Source: Rhodoferax sp. (lineage in GTDB: Bacteria; Pseudomonadota; Gammaproteobacteria; Burkholderiales; Burkholderiaceae_C). Taken from it: DNA of 23,621 nucleotides. The stretch is from the NCBI GenBank assembly GCA_020048795.1, contig JAIFMA010000210.1, positions 1 to 23,621 of the forward strand. The letters run 5' to 3'. Positions 15,212-23,185 of this stretch are shown in pieces; the first letter of the stretch is position 1; each line of letters begins with the position of its first letter. The position numbers and the translations under genes were made by a program. The notes under the pieces were generated by a model, which ran no database searches, had not been told where the DNA came from, and saw nothing but the letters and a program-made list of their open reading frames with translations.

Positions 15212-16207
15212 CTACAGGGTCAGCACCGTGCACCCTGTTGTCTTGCGAGCTTCCAGATCGCGATGCGCCTGCTGTACATCTTCAAGCTTGTAGCGTTGAT
15301 CGATATGAATGTTGACTTGGCCGCTGGTCACCACCTCAAACAGTTGATCGGCCATCGATTGTGTGCTTTCGCGCGTGGCCATGTGGGTAAACAAGGTCTG
15401 TCGCGTCACATACAGCGACCCCTTGGCACCCAGTATGCCGGGCGCAAAGGGCGCCACCGGCCCGGAGGCATTGCCAAAACTGACCATCAAGCCGAAGGGC
15501 TGCAGGCAGTCCAGCGACTTGTCCCAAGTGTCTTTGCCGACAGAGTCATAGACCACCTTGACGCCTTGCCCGGCGGTGATTTCTTTCACACGCGCCAGAA
15601 AATCTTCGCTCGAATAGTTGATGGCGAAGGCGGCACCATTCTGGATGGCCAGCGCGCACTTGGCATCGGAACCGGCGGTGCCAATCAATTGCAGGCCCAT
15701 CGACTTGGCCCACTGGCAGGCGATCAGGCCAACACCTCCGGCCGCTGCATGGAATAAAACAAAATCCCCGGGATTCAAACCGCCCTGCGGCTGCGTGCGT
15801 TTGAGCAGGTACTGGGCCGTCAAGCCTTTGAGCATCATGGCCGCCCCGGTTTCAAAAGACACCGCATCCGGCAGCCGACACACACATTTGGCCGGCATGA
15901 CCCGCAATTCACAGTAACTACCCGGTGGCTGGCTGGCGTAGGCGGCACGATCACCTGGCCGCAGATGGGTGATGCCCGGCCCCACCGCCTCAATCACCCC
16001 TGCGGCCTCCATGCCGAGTTGCAGCGGCAACACCATCGGGTACAGACCGCTGCGCTGGTACACGTCAATAAAGTTTAAACCCACGGCCCGGTGGCGAATG
16101 CGCACTTCGCCTGGGCCGGGTTCACCTACGGCCACTTCAACGAATTGAAGTTGCTCCGGTCCACCGTGCTGCTGAATAGAAACTGCTCGCGATGTCTGCG
16201 TTGTCAT
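15212..16207 (-). CDS. qor: NADPH:quinone oxidoreductase (zinc-free MDR family)
   Basis: The protein is 331 residues with ATG 16207, preceded by AAGGAA; the open frame extends 51 codons further upstream but without family similarity. It belongs to the medium-chain dehydrogenase/reductase superfamily, quinone reductase branch. Motifs: AVGLNFIDVYQRSGLY (the family's catalytic-region signature), GMEAAGVIEAVGPGI, and the Rossmann motif FHAAAGGVGLIACQWAK for NADPH. Zinc ligands are absent, as expected for this branch. It reduces quinones or related enones in the cytoplasm. It faces the EAL gene tail to tail (29-base gap) and is divergent from the EamA permease (138-base gap). The substrate is unproven. 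Confidence 0.92.
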   Translation of the reverse strand: MTTQTSRAVSIQQHGGPEQLQFVEVAVGEPGPGEVRIRHRAVGLNFIDVYQRSGLYPMVLPLQLGMEAAGVIEAVGPGITHLRPGDRAAYASQPPGSYCELRVMPAKCVCRLPDAVSFETGAAMMLKGLTAQYLLKRTQPQGGLNPGDFVLFHAAAGGVGLIACQWAKSMGLQLIGTAGSDAKCALAIQNGAAFAINYSSEDFLARVKEITAGQGVKVVYDSVGKDTWDKSLDCLQPFGLMVSFGNASGPVAPFAPGILGAKGSLYVTRQTLFTHMATRESTQSMADQLFEVVTSGQVNIHIDQRYKLEDVQQAHRDLEARKTTGCTVLTL

Positions 16208-16345
16208 GAAAGATTCCTTCTGGCCAAAAAAGCCGCATGTTGCCATGAAATAACCGAGCGTGTTTTCCTGCCAAAATGCCTGCTGGCCAACGCTGGTGCT
16301 GATCCGTGCTTCCTGGGGGTTGCTGGTGACACCGCACGACCGTCC

Positions 16346-17251
16346 ATGAAGCACGTCCATCTGAATCTTTCCACCGCCCTGCTTTTGACCCTGCCCCCAT
16401 TGCTCTGGGCCGGCAACGCCGTGGTGGGTAGACTCGTCGCGCCGGCAGTGTCTCCGATGACCCTGAACCTGCTGCGCTGGACCATCGCCTGCATCCTGCT
16501 ACTGCCGCTGGCAGCCCGGGTATTGCATCCATCGAGCCCTTTGTGGTCAAGTTGGAGACGCTTCATGGGGCTTTCCCTGCTCAGCATTGGCGGCTACAAC
16601 GCCCTGCTCTACCTGGCGCTGAACTCATCCACACCCATCAATGTCACCCTGGTCGGCTCCAGCACACCGGTGTGGATGCTGCTGATTGGCCGGGTGTTTT
16701 ATGGCTACAGCATCTCCCGCCGTCAGTGGCTGGGTGCAACATTGTCCATCAGCGGTGTCATGTTGGTGCTCAGTCGGGGGCAACTCGAGGTGTTGCTGCA
16801 AGTGCGCCTGGTGGCAGGGGATCTTTACATTCTGCTGGCCTCAGGGGCCTGGGCTTATTACAGTTGGATGCTGGCCCACCCAACCACCGAGCCGACCGAG
16901 ATCCGGCGCGACTGGTCGGCATTTTTGTTGGCCCAGATCGCACTGGGGCTGGTATGGTCCGCGCTATTCGCGGGAGGTGAATGGGCTTTGGGCATGGGAA
17001 AACTGACACCAAGCTGGCCGTTGGCCGGAGCACTGTTGTTCATTGCGCTCGGCCCCGCGCTGCTGGCTTACCGTGCCTGGGGGGCTGGTGTGTCACGCGC
17101 CGGGCCTTCAGTGGCCGGGTTTTTTGCCAACCTGACACCGCTATTTACCGCGCTGCTCTCTAGTATCTTTTTGGGTGAACTACCTCACGTTTACCACGCC
17201 ATCGCGTTTGCCCTGATCGTCGGCGGCATTGTAGTTTCGTCCCGGCGCTGA
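16346..17251 (+). CDS. EamA (DMT superfamily) inner-membrane permease
   Basis: The protein is 301 residues with ATG 16346; an earlier start would place a long non-hydrophobic piece before the first helix. About ten transmembrane segments form two EamA repeats: the first from LLLTLPPLLWAGNAVVGRLV to GATLSISGVMLVLSRG, the second from AGDLYILLASGAWAYYSWML to ALIVGGIVVSS. The first-repeat phrase PINVTLVGSSTPVWMLLIGR and second-repeat PSVAGFFANLTPLFTALLSSIFLGE are typical of the family. Members export metabolites, amino acids or drugs; the substrate is not predictable. It is divergent from qor, so the two may share a control region. The ribosome binding site is poor, so the exact start is less certain. 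Confidence 0.88.
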   Translation: MKHVHLNLSTALLLTLPPLLWAGNAVVGRLVAPAVSPMTLNLLRWTIACILLLPLAARVLHPSSPLWSSWRRFMGLSLLSIGGYNALLYLALNSSTPINVTLVGSSTPVWMLLIGRVFYGYSISRRQWLGATLSISGVMLVLSRGQLEVLLQVRLVAGDLYILLASGAWAYYSWMLAHPTTEPTEIRRDWSAFLLAQIALGLVWSALFAGGEWALGMGKLTPSWPLAGALLFIALGPALLAYRAWGAGVSRAGPSVAGFFANLTPLFTALLSSIFLGELPHVYHAIAFALIVGGIVVSSRR

Positions 17252-17310
17252 TTTCCCTGCCTCAGGCTGCCTCCAAACGATGATACTTTTAACAGTGACC
17301 TCGCCATCGT

Positions 17311-17340
17311 CTGCCATCGACTGTTGGCATTGCCTATAAT
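17311..17340 (+). promoter_or_regulatory. Promoter of the three-gene kinase operon
   Basis: A perfect TATAAT at 17335-17340 with a weak -35 (CTGCCA, 17311-17316) 18 bases upstream. It lies 59 bases before the first gene of the group, and there is no other promoter-like sequence in the two short gaps inside the group. Confidence 0.55.
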
Positions 17341-17399
17341 TTTGCGTCAGCCCCAACCAACCCGGCGTTCATCCAATGCCTAACGATCGGCCAAGCAAC

Positions 17400-18050
17400 A
17401 TGAAAATATTTCTGCTGGTTTTGTCAAGTTGCCTGGCCTTCATGGGTGCACCCCAGGCTCAGACCTTCAAGTTCTCAACCGCAGAGAACGAGGACACCGC
17501 ACCCAAGGAAGCACAGCAAGCCAAAGTAGCAGCCATGCTGCAGACACCTTGTCGCAGCAAAATCAAGAACCAGAAGATCATGGTCTTGATCGGTGAAGAT
17601 CACAACGGCCGGGTAGTTACCAGCCAGACCTCGTTCAGTGCACATTTCGATGCCATCAACGCCCGCCTGCAGACGCTGGGTTTAAGAACCTTTACACAGG
17701 CACAAATCAAGGCGCAGGTGGCGCAAGCCGAGATCGATGCCTACTTCAGGAACGATCCTGATGCAGCCATCAGCGCCTCCAGAAAAATGGCGGCCCAATA
17801 CATTTTGCGGGGGTTTATCAGCACCCAGGCCAGTCGCAACGCCATGATCAGGGTCAACCAGGTCAATGTCCGCATGAATTTCACCCTGACCAGTGCGGCC
17901 GGCAAGGCGGTCTCGCAGACTAGCGCAGAAAGTGCCAGCTACGCCGGGCAGGACACCGCAGGCATGGCGCTGACACTGATCAACGAAAAGGCTGACGAGG
18001 TGGTCGCCACGCTGTATAGCGATTACTGCAATCAGGCCGGTTTCAAATAG
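17400..18050 (+). CDS. Secreted protein with a CsgG/FlgT-like domain, function unknown
   Basis: The protein is 216 residues from ATG 17400; an in-frame ATG at 17376 would add eight residues before the signal peptide. The signal peptide is MKIFLLVLSSCLAFMGAPQA. The mature part has one domain: KIKNQKIMVLIGED, INARLQTLGLRTFTQAQ, AAQYILRGFIST, VRMNFTLTSAAGKAVSQ, then a C-terminal helix ending DEVVATLYSDYC. The order strand, helix, strand, strand pair, helix resembles CsgG, TolB-N and FlgT modules and also the part of the downstream kinase around residues 540-680. Two Cys near the domain's ends may form a disulfide. It is first in an operon with the CsgG-like protein (46-base gap) and the kinase. 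No exact family is recognised. Confidence 0.75.
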   Translation: MKIFLLVLSSCLAFMGAPQAQTFKFSTAENEDTAPKEAQQAKVAAMLQTPCRSKIKNQKIMVLIGEDHNGRVVTSQTSFSAHFDAINARLQTLGLRTFTQAQIKAQVAQAEIDAYFRNDPDAAISASRKMAAQYILRGFISTQASRNAMIRVNQVNVRMNFTLTSAAGKAVSQTSAESASYAGQDTAGMALTLINEKADEVVATLYSDYCNQAGFK

Positions 18051-18096
18051 TTCACAATGTTCATGCCATCATTCAACCCATCCAGGAAATAAGCTC

Positions 18097-18912
18097 ATGC
18101 AAATGATCAATTACAAAAAATCGGCAAGCGCCGCGTGCGCGGCCATTGGCCTCTTATTGACCCTTGGCAGCGCATTGGCACAACCCTCATTTGGTAACCC
18201 ATCACCGACAGCAGGGACGTCAACCTCTGACAAAGCCAACGCTGCGGCGGATGCAGCAGCATACAAAGAGGTTGAATATAAAAACAAAAACCAGGTGGGC
18301 CCTGCCCTGGTGGTAATTCCAGGCGAAGTCAAAAGCAATAACGCCAGCTTTGTGCAGAAATTCGGCCCCAACAATATCGCAGATTTTGCCGAACTTGAGT
18401 TATCCAATGCCAATTTCAAGGTACTGGAACGTCAGAACCTGGGGAATCTGGTTCAAGAGATTTCTCTCGCCTACAACCTGGGCGATCCGGCGGCGGCTCG
18501 TAAATCCATGCAAATTGGCAAGCTCAAGACAACAAAATGGATCGTCAAGTTTGACATTCTGAAGGCCGAACAGATCGCCGAAAACAAAAAAGGCTTTGAT
18601 GGCCGGGCCGTAGGCGGCTTGCTGTCGATGTTCGGTGGATTGGGCGGTTCCGTGGCGGGCTCAGTCACAGGATCGGTGCAAAACAGCGATTCGACCGGGG
18701 TTTGGCTGATTGGCATGCGTTACAAAATCATGGATGCCAACACCACAGAACAAGTCGCGCAAGGCTACAAAGATCTCAAAATGGAAGTCGGCAACACCCA
18801 AAGCAGCGTGATGGGTGTGTCGGACAGTGCCAAAGGCGGAGTTGGTCTCGACACCATGGTGCAACGCCTGGTACAGACACTGGTGTGGGACATTGACGCC
18901 AAACATAAATAA
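18097..18912 (+). CDS. CsgG-like periplasmic or outer-membrane protein
   Basis: The protein is 271 residues. An N-terminal Sec signal (SASAACAAIGLLLTLGSALAQ) is not a lipobox, so it is probably not a lipoprotein, unlike CsgG itself. The core matches the CsgG family: FAELELSNANFKVLERQNLG then NLVQEISLAYNLGDPA, KTTKWIVKFDILKAEQ, and WLIGMRYKIMDANTTEQVAQ. CsgG forms the outer-membrane curli secretion pore, while relatives such as FlgO-type proteins build envelope rings. A glycine-rich stretch (about residues 170-190, GGLLSMFGGLGGSVAGSVTG) sits where CsgG inserts membrane hairpins. AGGAAA precedes ATG 18097. The kinase gene follows after 28 bases. No curli subunit genes are nearby, so a true curli role is unlikely. 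Confidence 0.8.
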   Translation: MQMINYKKSASAACAAIGLLLTLGSALAQPSFGNPSPTAGTSTSDKANAAADAAAYKEVEYKNKNQVGPALVVIPGEVKSNNASFVQKFGPNNIADFAELELSNANFKVLERQNLGNLVQEISLAYNLGDPAAARKSMQIGKLKTTKWIVKFDILKAEQIAENKKGFDGRAVGGLLSMFGGLGGSVAGSVTGSVQNSDSTGVWLIGMRYKIMDANTTEQVAQGYKDLKMEVGNTQSSVMGVSDSAKGGVGLDTMVQRLVQTLVWDIDAKHK

Positions 18913-18940
18913 GCCAAGCAAACTTTCCAATCCACGAAAA

Positions 18941-21373
18941 ATGGCCACCATCACCAAAATCGGCAAATACCTGATCCGGCGTGAACTGGGTCAAGGCGCG
19001 ATGGGCATCGTCTACGAAGGCTTCGATCCCGTCATTGAACGCACCGTCGCGATCAAGACCATCCTGCCGGGCAAACTGTCATCGGCCGATGCAACCGACA
19101 TATTGGCGCGCTTCAAGCGTGAGGCCCAGTCCGCCGGCCGCTTGAATCATCCCGGTATTGTGGCCATCTACGACTACGGGGAGGTCGTGCCTGAGACCAA
19201 CGGGGCACCCGGCAATGCCGATGCCACCCTGGTCGATGAGGTGGATGCAACCGTGACCAACCCACCGGCGGGGCAAGCACTGGCGTTTATTGCCATGGAG
19301 TTTGTCAAAGGCCATGAACTCAAGGAATTTTTCGAATCCAGCGAGCGTTTCAAGTTATCCGATGTGGTGCGCCTGATGAGTGAAATATTGACGGCACTCG
19401 GCCACGCCCACGCCAATGGTGTGGTTCACCGCGATATCAAGCCTGCCAACCTGATCGTCCAGGGCGACGGGCGGGTCAAGATTGCCGACTTTGGCATTGC
19501 ACGGGTCGAAAAGTCCGAATTGACGCAGATGGGAACGGTGATGGGAACACCATCATATATGTCACCAGAGCAGTTCATGGGACAAACGGTGGATGGTCGA
19601 AGTGACCTTTTTTCCTGCGGCATCGTGTTGTATCAGTTCCTCACCGGCGAGAAGCCATTTACCGGCAACACCACCACCATCATGTACAAGGTGTTGCGCG
19701 AGGAACCGATTGCTCCGTCACTGCTCAACGTGACACTGCCGCCAGCCTTTGATGAAGTGCTGAAGAAGGCAATCGCCAAAAATCCGGACCACCGCTACCA
19801 GACCGCCGCAGCTTTCGATGCGGCGATCAAGGCTGCACTGGAGCGATCCGTAGCGCCTGAGCCGGTGCCAGCGTTGGTAGCCGATGCGGTATTGCCAGCC
19901 GCACCTGCAAGCGCCCCCATCGCGCCAGTTCCACCTGATTCAACTTTGCCCCGCCCCATCAACCCCGGTCGATCATCCACTGCGGTCTGGGTTGGCGCGG
20001 CTGCTTTGGTATGCCTGACTGCAGCCGGGGTGGGTACTTACCTGTGGACTGCACGAGGTCCGTCTGATGCGCAACCGGCAGCCCTGAAGCCAGTCGCCAC
20101 AGTGGCTGCTGCGGCCCAGCCCACACCCGCTACAGTGGCAGCCACTGCGACACCCCCCGCCCCCCCGCCGCCTGCGCCTGTTGCGTTGGTCGCGGAGCCA
20201 GGCACCCTGGTCGTCAGCGCGCTGGGCCTGGTCGACCCGGCCGACACCCGGTTCAAGGGAGATACCGTCGCTGCAAAAGCCGAGGCACAAGCTGATGCCA
20301 GACGCCAGTTGGTCGAAAAGGTGCTGGCTTTGTATGTAGAAAAGAAATCGCTGGAGTCTCATTACCCCCTGCTCGAACAGAAGCTCATGTCGCAGTCAGG
20401 CTCGTTTATCAAATCCGTGCTGTACGAAGAGGCAGCGGTTCCCGGCAAGGACGGCCTGCTGGAGACCCAGACACGGGCCGTCATCAACATCAAGGACATT
20501 CAGAAATCACTGAACCAACTGTCAAAAGAGGAACGCATCAGTTTCATCCGAAACAATGGCGACCCGAAAGTCGCCATCGCCATGACCTTAACCAATGCGG
20601 ACACAGCCAAGGCCATGCCGCCGACCCGCTCCCAGCTTGCTGAAAACGTGGTCAAGGAGCGCATCAAGTCATTTGGATTCCGGGTTTGGGCTCATGACGG
20701 GGAAACTGGGGCCAATACACAAAGTGCCGACTTCCTGATTCAGGGCGATGCCAAAATCAAGCAGCTCTCCATGAAACTCCCGGCTTCGGGGCTGACCATC
20801 ACCAAATCAGTCCTGACCTCATGGACCGTGAAAGCGACAGACAAGTTGACTGGCGAAGAAATCTACCTGAATACAGTCTTGCCGAAAGGCCAAAGTTGGG
20901 CCTCAGAAGACCAGGCACTGGCGGATATCGGCAAGCTCATGGGTGACGAGTTTTCTCGTGATTTCTTCCTGCAACACTTCAGTGCGGGTGTCAAGTCAAC
21001 CCGGTTGAACGTGGCCGGCTTGCCCAGTGCCGCAACGGCACAACTGCTGCTGCGCGAACTGCGCGGGATTCGCCAGGTTTTGGATGTTCAATTGCTGGAT
21101 CAAAGCAACTATGCGATAGAACTGGCCCAGGGTAATGCAGGTGACATTGTTCAGGAGGCCATTGTTCGTCCCCTCAATGCCAAACTGGGGCAAAACTGCT
21201 TTGCCTTTGTGGGCAGCAGCGGCTCCGAAGTCAAATTGAGCTTCAGCAGTGCCTGCCAGGCGGTGGCCGTGACCGGCCGCTTTGAAACAGCGCCGCCTGC
21301 CGGCGTTTTGACAGCACCGAGCAAGCGCAGTACCCCCCTTCTTAAAAACGCGCTGGTGAAGACAATGACCTGA
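18941..21373 (+). CDS. Transmembrane Ser/Thr protein kinase with LPP20/FlgT-like periplasmic domains
   Basis: The protein is 810 residues with ATG 18941; the open frame extends upstream over the csgG-like gene without similarity. The cytoplasmic kinase domain (about 8-300) is complete: P-loop GQGAMGIVYEG (17-27), VAIK (K39), HRDIKPAN (D165), DFG (D183), GTPSYMSPEQ, and DGRSDLFSCGIVLYQFLTGE. An unusual insertion of roughly 25 residues (about 84-110, PETNGAPGNADATLVDEVDA then TVTN) lies between two N-lobe strands. A Pro/Ala-rich linker, one transmembrane helix (347-369) and another Pro/Ala linker follow. The periplasmic part has an LPP20-like domain (about 420-530, ALGLVDPADTRFKGD and AEAQADARRQLVEK), a FlgT/CsgG-like domain (540-680) and a C-terminal domain with two Cys (C753, C772). 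It is last in the three-gene operon and meets the FHA-cyclase gene tail to tail. Confidence 0.92.
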   Translation: MATITKIGKYLIRRELGQGAMGIVYEGFDPVIERTVAIKTILPGKLSSADATDILARFKREAQSAGRLNHPGIVAIYDYGEVVPETNGAPGNADATLVDEVDATVTNPPAGQALAFIAMEFVKGHELKEFFESSERFKLSDVVRLMSEILTALGHAHANGVVHRDIKPANLIVQGDGRVKIADFGIARVEKSELTQMGTVMGTPSYMSPEQFMGQTVDGRSDLFSCGIVLYQFLTGEKPFTGNTTTIMYKVLREEPIAPSLLNVTLPPAFDEVLKKAIAKNPDHRYQTAAAFDAAIKAALERSVAPEPVPALVADAVLPAAPASAPIAPVPPDSTLPRPINPGRSSTAVWVGAAALVCLTAAGVGTYLWTARGPSDAQPAALKPVATVAAAAQPTPATVAATATPPAPPPPAPVALVAEPGTLVVSALGLVDPADTRFKGDTVAAKAEAQADARRQLVEKVLALYVEKKSLESHYPLLEQKLMSQSGSFIKSVLYEEAAVPGKDGLLETQTRAVINIKDIQKSLNQLSKEERISFIRNNGDPKVAIAMTLTNADTAKAMPPTRSQLAENVVKERIKSFGFRVWAHDGETGANTQSADFLIQGDAKIKQLSMKLPASGLTITKSVLTSWTVKATDKLTGEEIYLNTVLPKGQSWASEDQALADIGKLMGDEFSRDFFLQHFSAGVKSTRLNVAGLPSAATAQLLLRELRGIRQVLDVQLLDQSNYAIELAQGNAGDIVQEAIVRPLNAKLGQNCFAFVGSSGSEVKLSFSSACQAVAVTGRFETAPPAGVLTAPSKRSTPLLKNALVKTMT

Positions 21374-21376
21374 GGG

Positions 21377-22273
21377 TCAGCTTGGCTCACCCAGGCTGAA
21401 GCGGACAATTTGGTCTGAAGCGTCTTCAACCGCACGACCAAAAGCGATGCGTCCTGAACCTTGCAGCATGACTTGCTCACGACGCAAGGCAACCTCGGGT
21501 TCGCCATCAAGCAGCACAAACGTCCCATTGGTGCTTTGGTCAATCAAAAAAAACTTTTCCTGACGCAACTCGATGCAGGCGTGTTGCCGTGAGGCTTTCT
21601 TGTCTGCCACAACAAAACGGCATCCGGCATCGCGCCCCATATCGATTCGGGTGCATGAGGCATCCATGACGCATTGATCATCCCGGTAAGAGAGCTTCAA
21701 CTGCAATTGACGCGGTTGCAAGAAAATCGAGGGTGTGGCCATGGTGAGATCATCGCTATCCTGCCAGATCACCTCACAGACCTCCACATCTTCTTCTTTG
21801 CCCTTGATGGCCAGCGCGGCAATTTTTCGGGATGAACTGCGCAGCAGGTTGGGCAGCATCAGCACCGTCGCGGCGGTGGTCATGATCTGTCCCGCTTTGG
21901 CCAGCCCGGTCATGCGTGCAGCCAGGTTGACCGTGTCGCCAAAGACATCATTGTCTTGATGAATCACCAAACCGGCATGAAAACCAATGCGAATCGACCG
22001 TTGTTGCGCTTCAACCACGGGCAAAGCGGTGACCTTGAGTTGCATGTCCATGGCCGCAAGACAGGCTTTTTGCGCATCAGGCAAAACACACATGAGTTCA
22101 TCGCCAATCGTCTTCACAACATAGCCGTCATACTGGCCCAGCACACCCCGCATCACCACCATGCATTCATCAACCATTTGCTTGGCTTTCACGTCGCCAA
22201 AAGCATCATAAAGCCGCGTGCTTCCTGCTACGTCCGCAAAAAGCACCGCCACCAGACTTTCATTTGTGTTCAT
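21377..22273 (-). CDS. Class III adenylate/guanylate cyclase with C-terminal FHA domain
   Basis: The protein is 298 residues, soluble, with no signal or membrane segment. The cyclase domain (about 6-172) has all catalytic residues: metal-binding D14 in LFADVAGST and D58 in KTIGDE, purine-selecting K54 and D113, and transition-state N116 and R120 in FGDTVNLAARM. Lys and Asp at the purine positions predict ATP as substrate, hence cAMP. The FHA domain (about 195-295) keeps the phosphothreonine-binding set: MGRD (213), ASRQH (S228-H231), and QSTNGTF. FHA domains bind phosphothreonine peptides, so a partner Ser/Thr kinase is expected, and one is encoded 3 bases away on the opposite strand. It is convergent with the kinase and divergent from trmB. 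Confidence 0.95.
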   Translation of the reverse strand: MNTNESLVAVLFADVAGSTRLYDAFGDVKAKQMVDECMVVMRGVLGQYDGYVVKTIGDELMCVLPDAQKACLAAMDMQLKVTALPVVEAQQRSIRIGFHAGLVIHQDNDVFGDTVNLAARMTGLAKAGQIMTTAATVLMLPNLLRSSSRKIAALAIKGKEEDVEVCEVIWQDSDDLTMATPSIFLQPRQLQLKLSYRDDQCVMDASCTRIDMGRDAGCRFVVADKKASRQHACIELRQEKFFLIDQSTNGTFVLLDGEPEVALRREQVMLQGSGRIAFGRAVEDASDQIVRFSLGEPS

Positions 22274-22348
22274 CAGGTATACCCTCCAATTTGGCGCGGA
22301 AATTATCCCGGATTGTCCATCAGGATCTTTGGCCGAATTGGACGATCC

Positions 22349-22354
22349 TACAAT
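22349..22354 (+). promoter_or_regulatory. -10 box for trmB
   Basis: TACAAT lies 8 bases before the GTG start at 22363, which would make a very short or leaderless transcript. No convincing -35 box at normal spacing. Confidence 0.35.
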
Positions 22355-22362
22355 CGCGCCCC

Positions 22363-23175
22363 GTGAACGATACCATCCCTCCTACCCCGTCGCGCAGTGT
22401 GCCGGCCGCGCCGCGCCAACCAGGCCTTGGCAAATCTGCCCCCGACGGTGTTGCTTACCCCAAGGGCATCAAGAGTTTTGTGCGGCGCGCTGGGCGCATC
22501 ACCAGCGGCCAGACCAAGGCATTTGAAAAACTGGGCTCAAGGTTCTTGCTGCCGTATCAGCCGCACGCTATTGACTTTGTAGCTGCTTACGCAGACCCAC
22601 AAAGGGCTAAAGCCATAAATGATGAGCAAATTCGAGCCGTGGTGCTGGAGATCGGCTTTGGCATGGGCGAGGCCACGGCACATATTGCCGGGCTGATGCC
22701 GACCACCTGCTTCCTGTGCTGTGAAGTGCATCAGCCCGGAGTCGGAGCCTTGCTCAAACGCATTGGCGAGCAAAACCTGCACAACATCCGCATCTGTGCG
22801 CATGATGCCGTTGAAGTCATTGACCACATGCTGCCCCTGCAAAGCCTGAATGGTGTGCACATTTTTTTTCCCGACCCATGGCACAAGGCACGTCACAACA
22901 AACGCCGCCTGATCCAGCCGCCGCTGGTGGCCAAGCTGGCAGCGCGGCTCAAGCCCGGTGGCTACCTCCACTGCGCCACCGACTGGCAGCCCTATGCCCA
23001 GCAGATGCTCGAGGTGTTTGGCACCGAGCCGTTGCTGACAAACACCGCGACGGCCATGCACCCGGAGTTGTTGGGCTACTCCCTGAAGCCGCATTACCGG
23101 CCGCTCACCAAGTTTGAAAACCGCGGCCTGAAATTGGGTCACAGCGTCTGGGATCTGGTGTTTGAGCGGATTTGA
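22363..23175 (+). CDS. trmB: tRNA (guanine-N7-)-methyltransferase
   Basis: TrmB methylates G46 of many tRNAs using S-adenosylmethionine. The protein is 270 residues from GTG 22363; the open frame reaches further upstream but overlaps the start of the divergent cyclase gene. Motifs: YPKGIKSFVRRAGRITSGQT (start of the conserved domain), the SAM-binding VLEIGFGMGEATA, the family signature FPDPWHKARHNKRRL, and the C-terminal YRPLTKFENRGLKLGHSVWD. A segment of about 16 residues (IDFVAAYADPQRAKAI) before the SAM motif is encoded by a copy of the interspersed repeat and includes uncommon codons (AGG, ATA). Most relatives have a shorter linker there. The frame is intact, so the enzyme is probably functional. 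A pseudouridine synthase gene follows after 10 bases. Confidence 0.95.
   Translation: MNDTIPPTPSRSVPAAPRQPGLGKSAPDGVAYPKGIKSFVRRAGRITSGQTKAFEKLGSRFLLPYQPHAIDFVAAYADPQRAKAINDEQIRAVVLEIGFGMGEATAHIAGLMPTTCFLCCEVHQPGVGALLKRIGEQNLHNIRICAHDAVEVIDHMLPLQSLNGVHIFFPDPWHKARHNKRRLIQPPLVAKLAARLKPGGYLHCATDWQPYAQQMLEVFGTEPLLTNTATAMHPELLGYSLKPHYRPLTKFENRGLKLGHSVWDLVFERI
22568..22617 (+). repeat. Interspersed short repeat, copy inside trmB
   Basis: CTATTGACTTTGTAGCTGCT runs into TACGCAGACCCACAA and then AGGGCTAAAGCC (22603-22614). The end differs from the AGGGCTACAGGC of the intergenic copies at two or three positions. The copy reads through in frame as part of TrmB. Confidence 0.5.
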
Positions 23176-23185
23176 TGCTCACCCC

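Noticed and set aside
18097..18912. Curli secretion gene csgG
   Set aside because: No lipobox and no curli subunit or csgE/F genes nearby; only the CsgG-like core is supported.
22537..23142. Minus-strand open frame of 201 codons opposite trmB
   Set aside because: Shadow of trmB.
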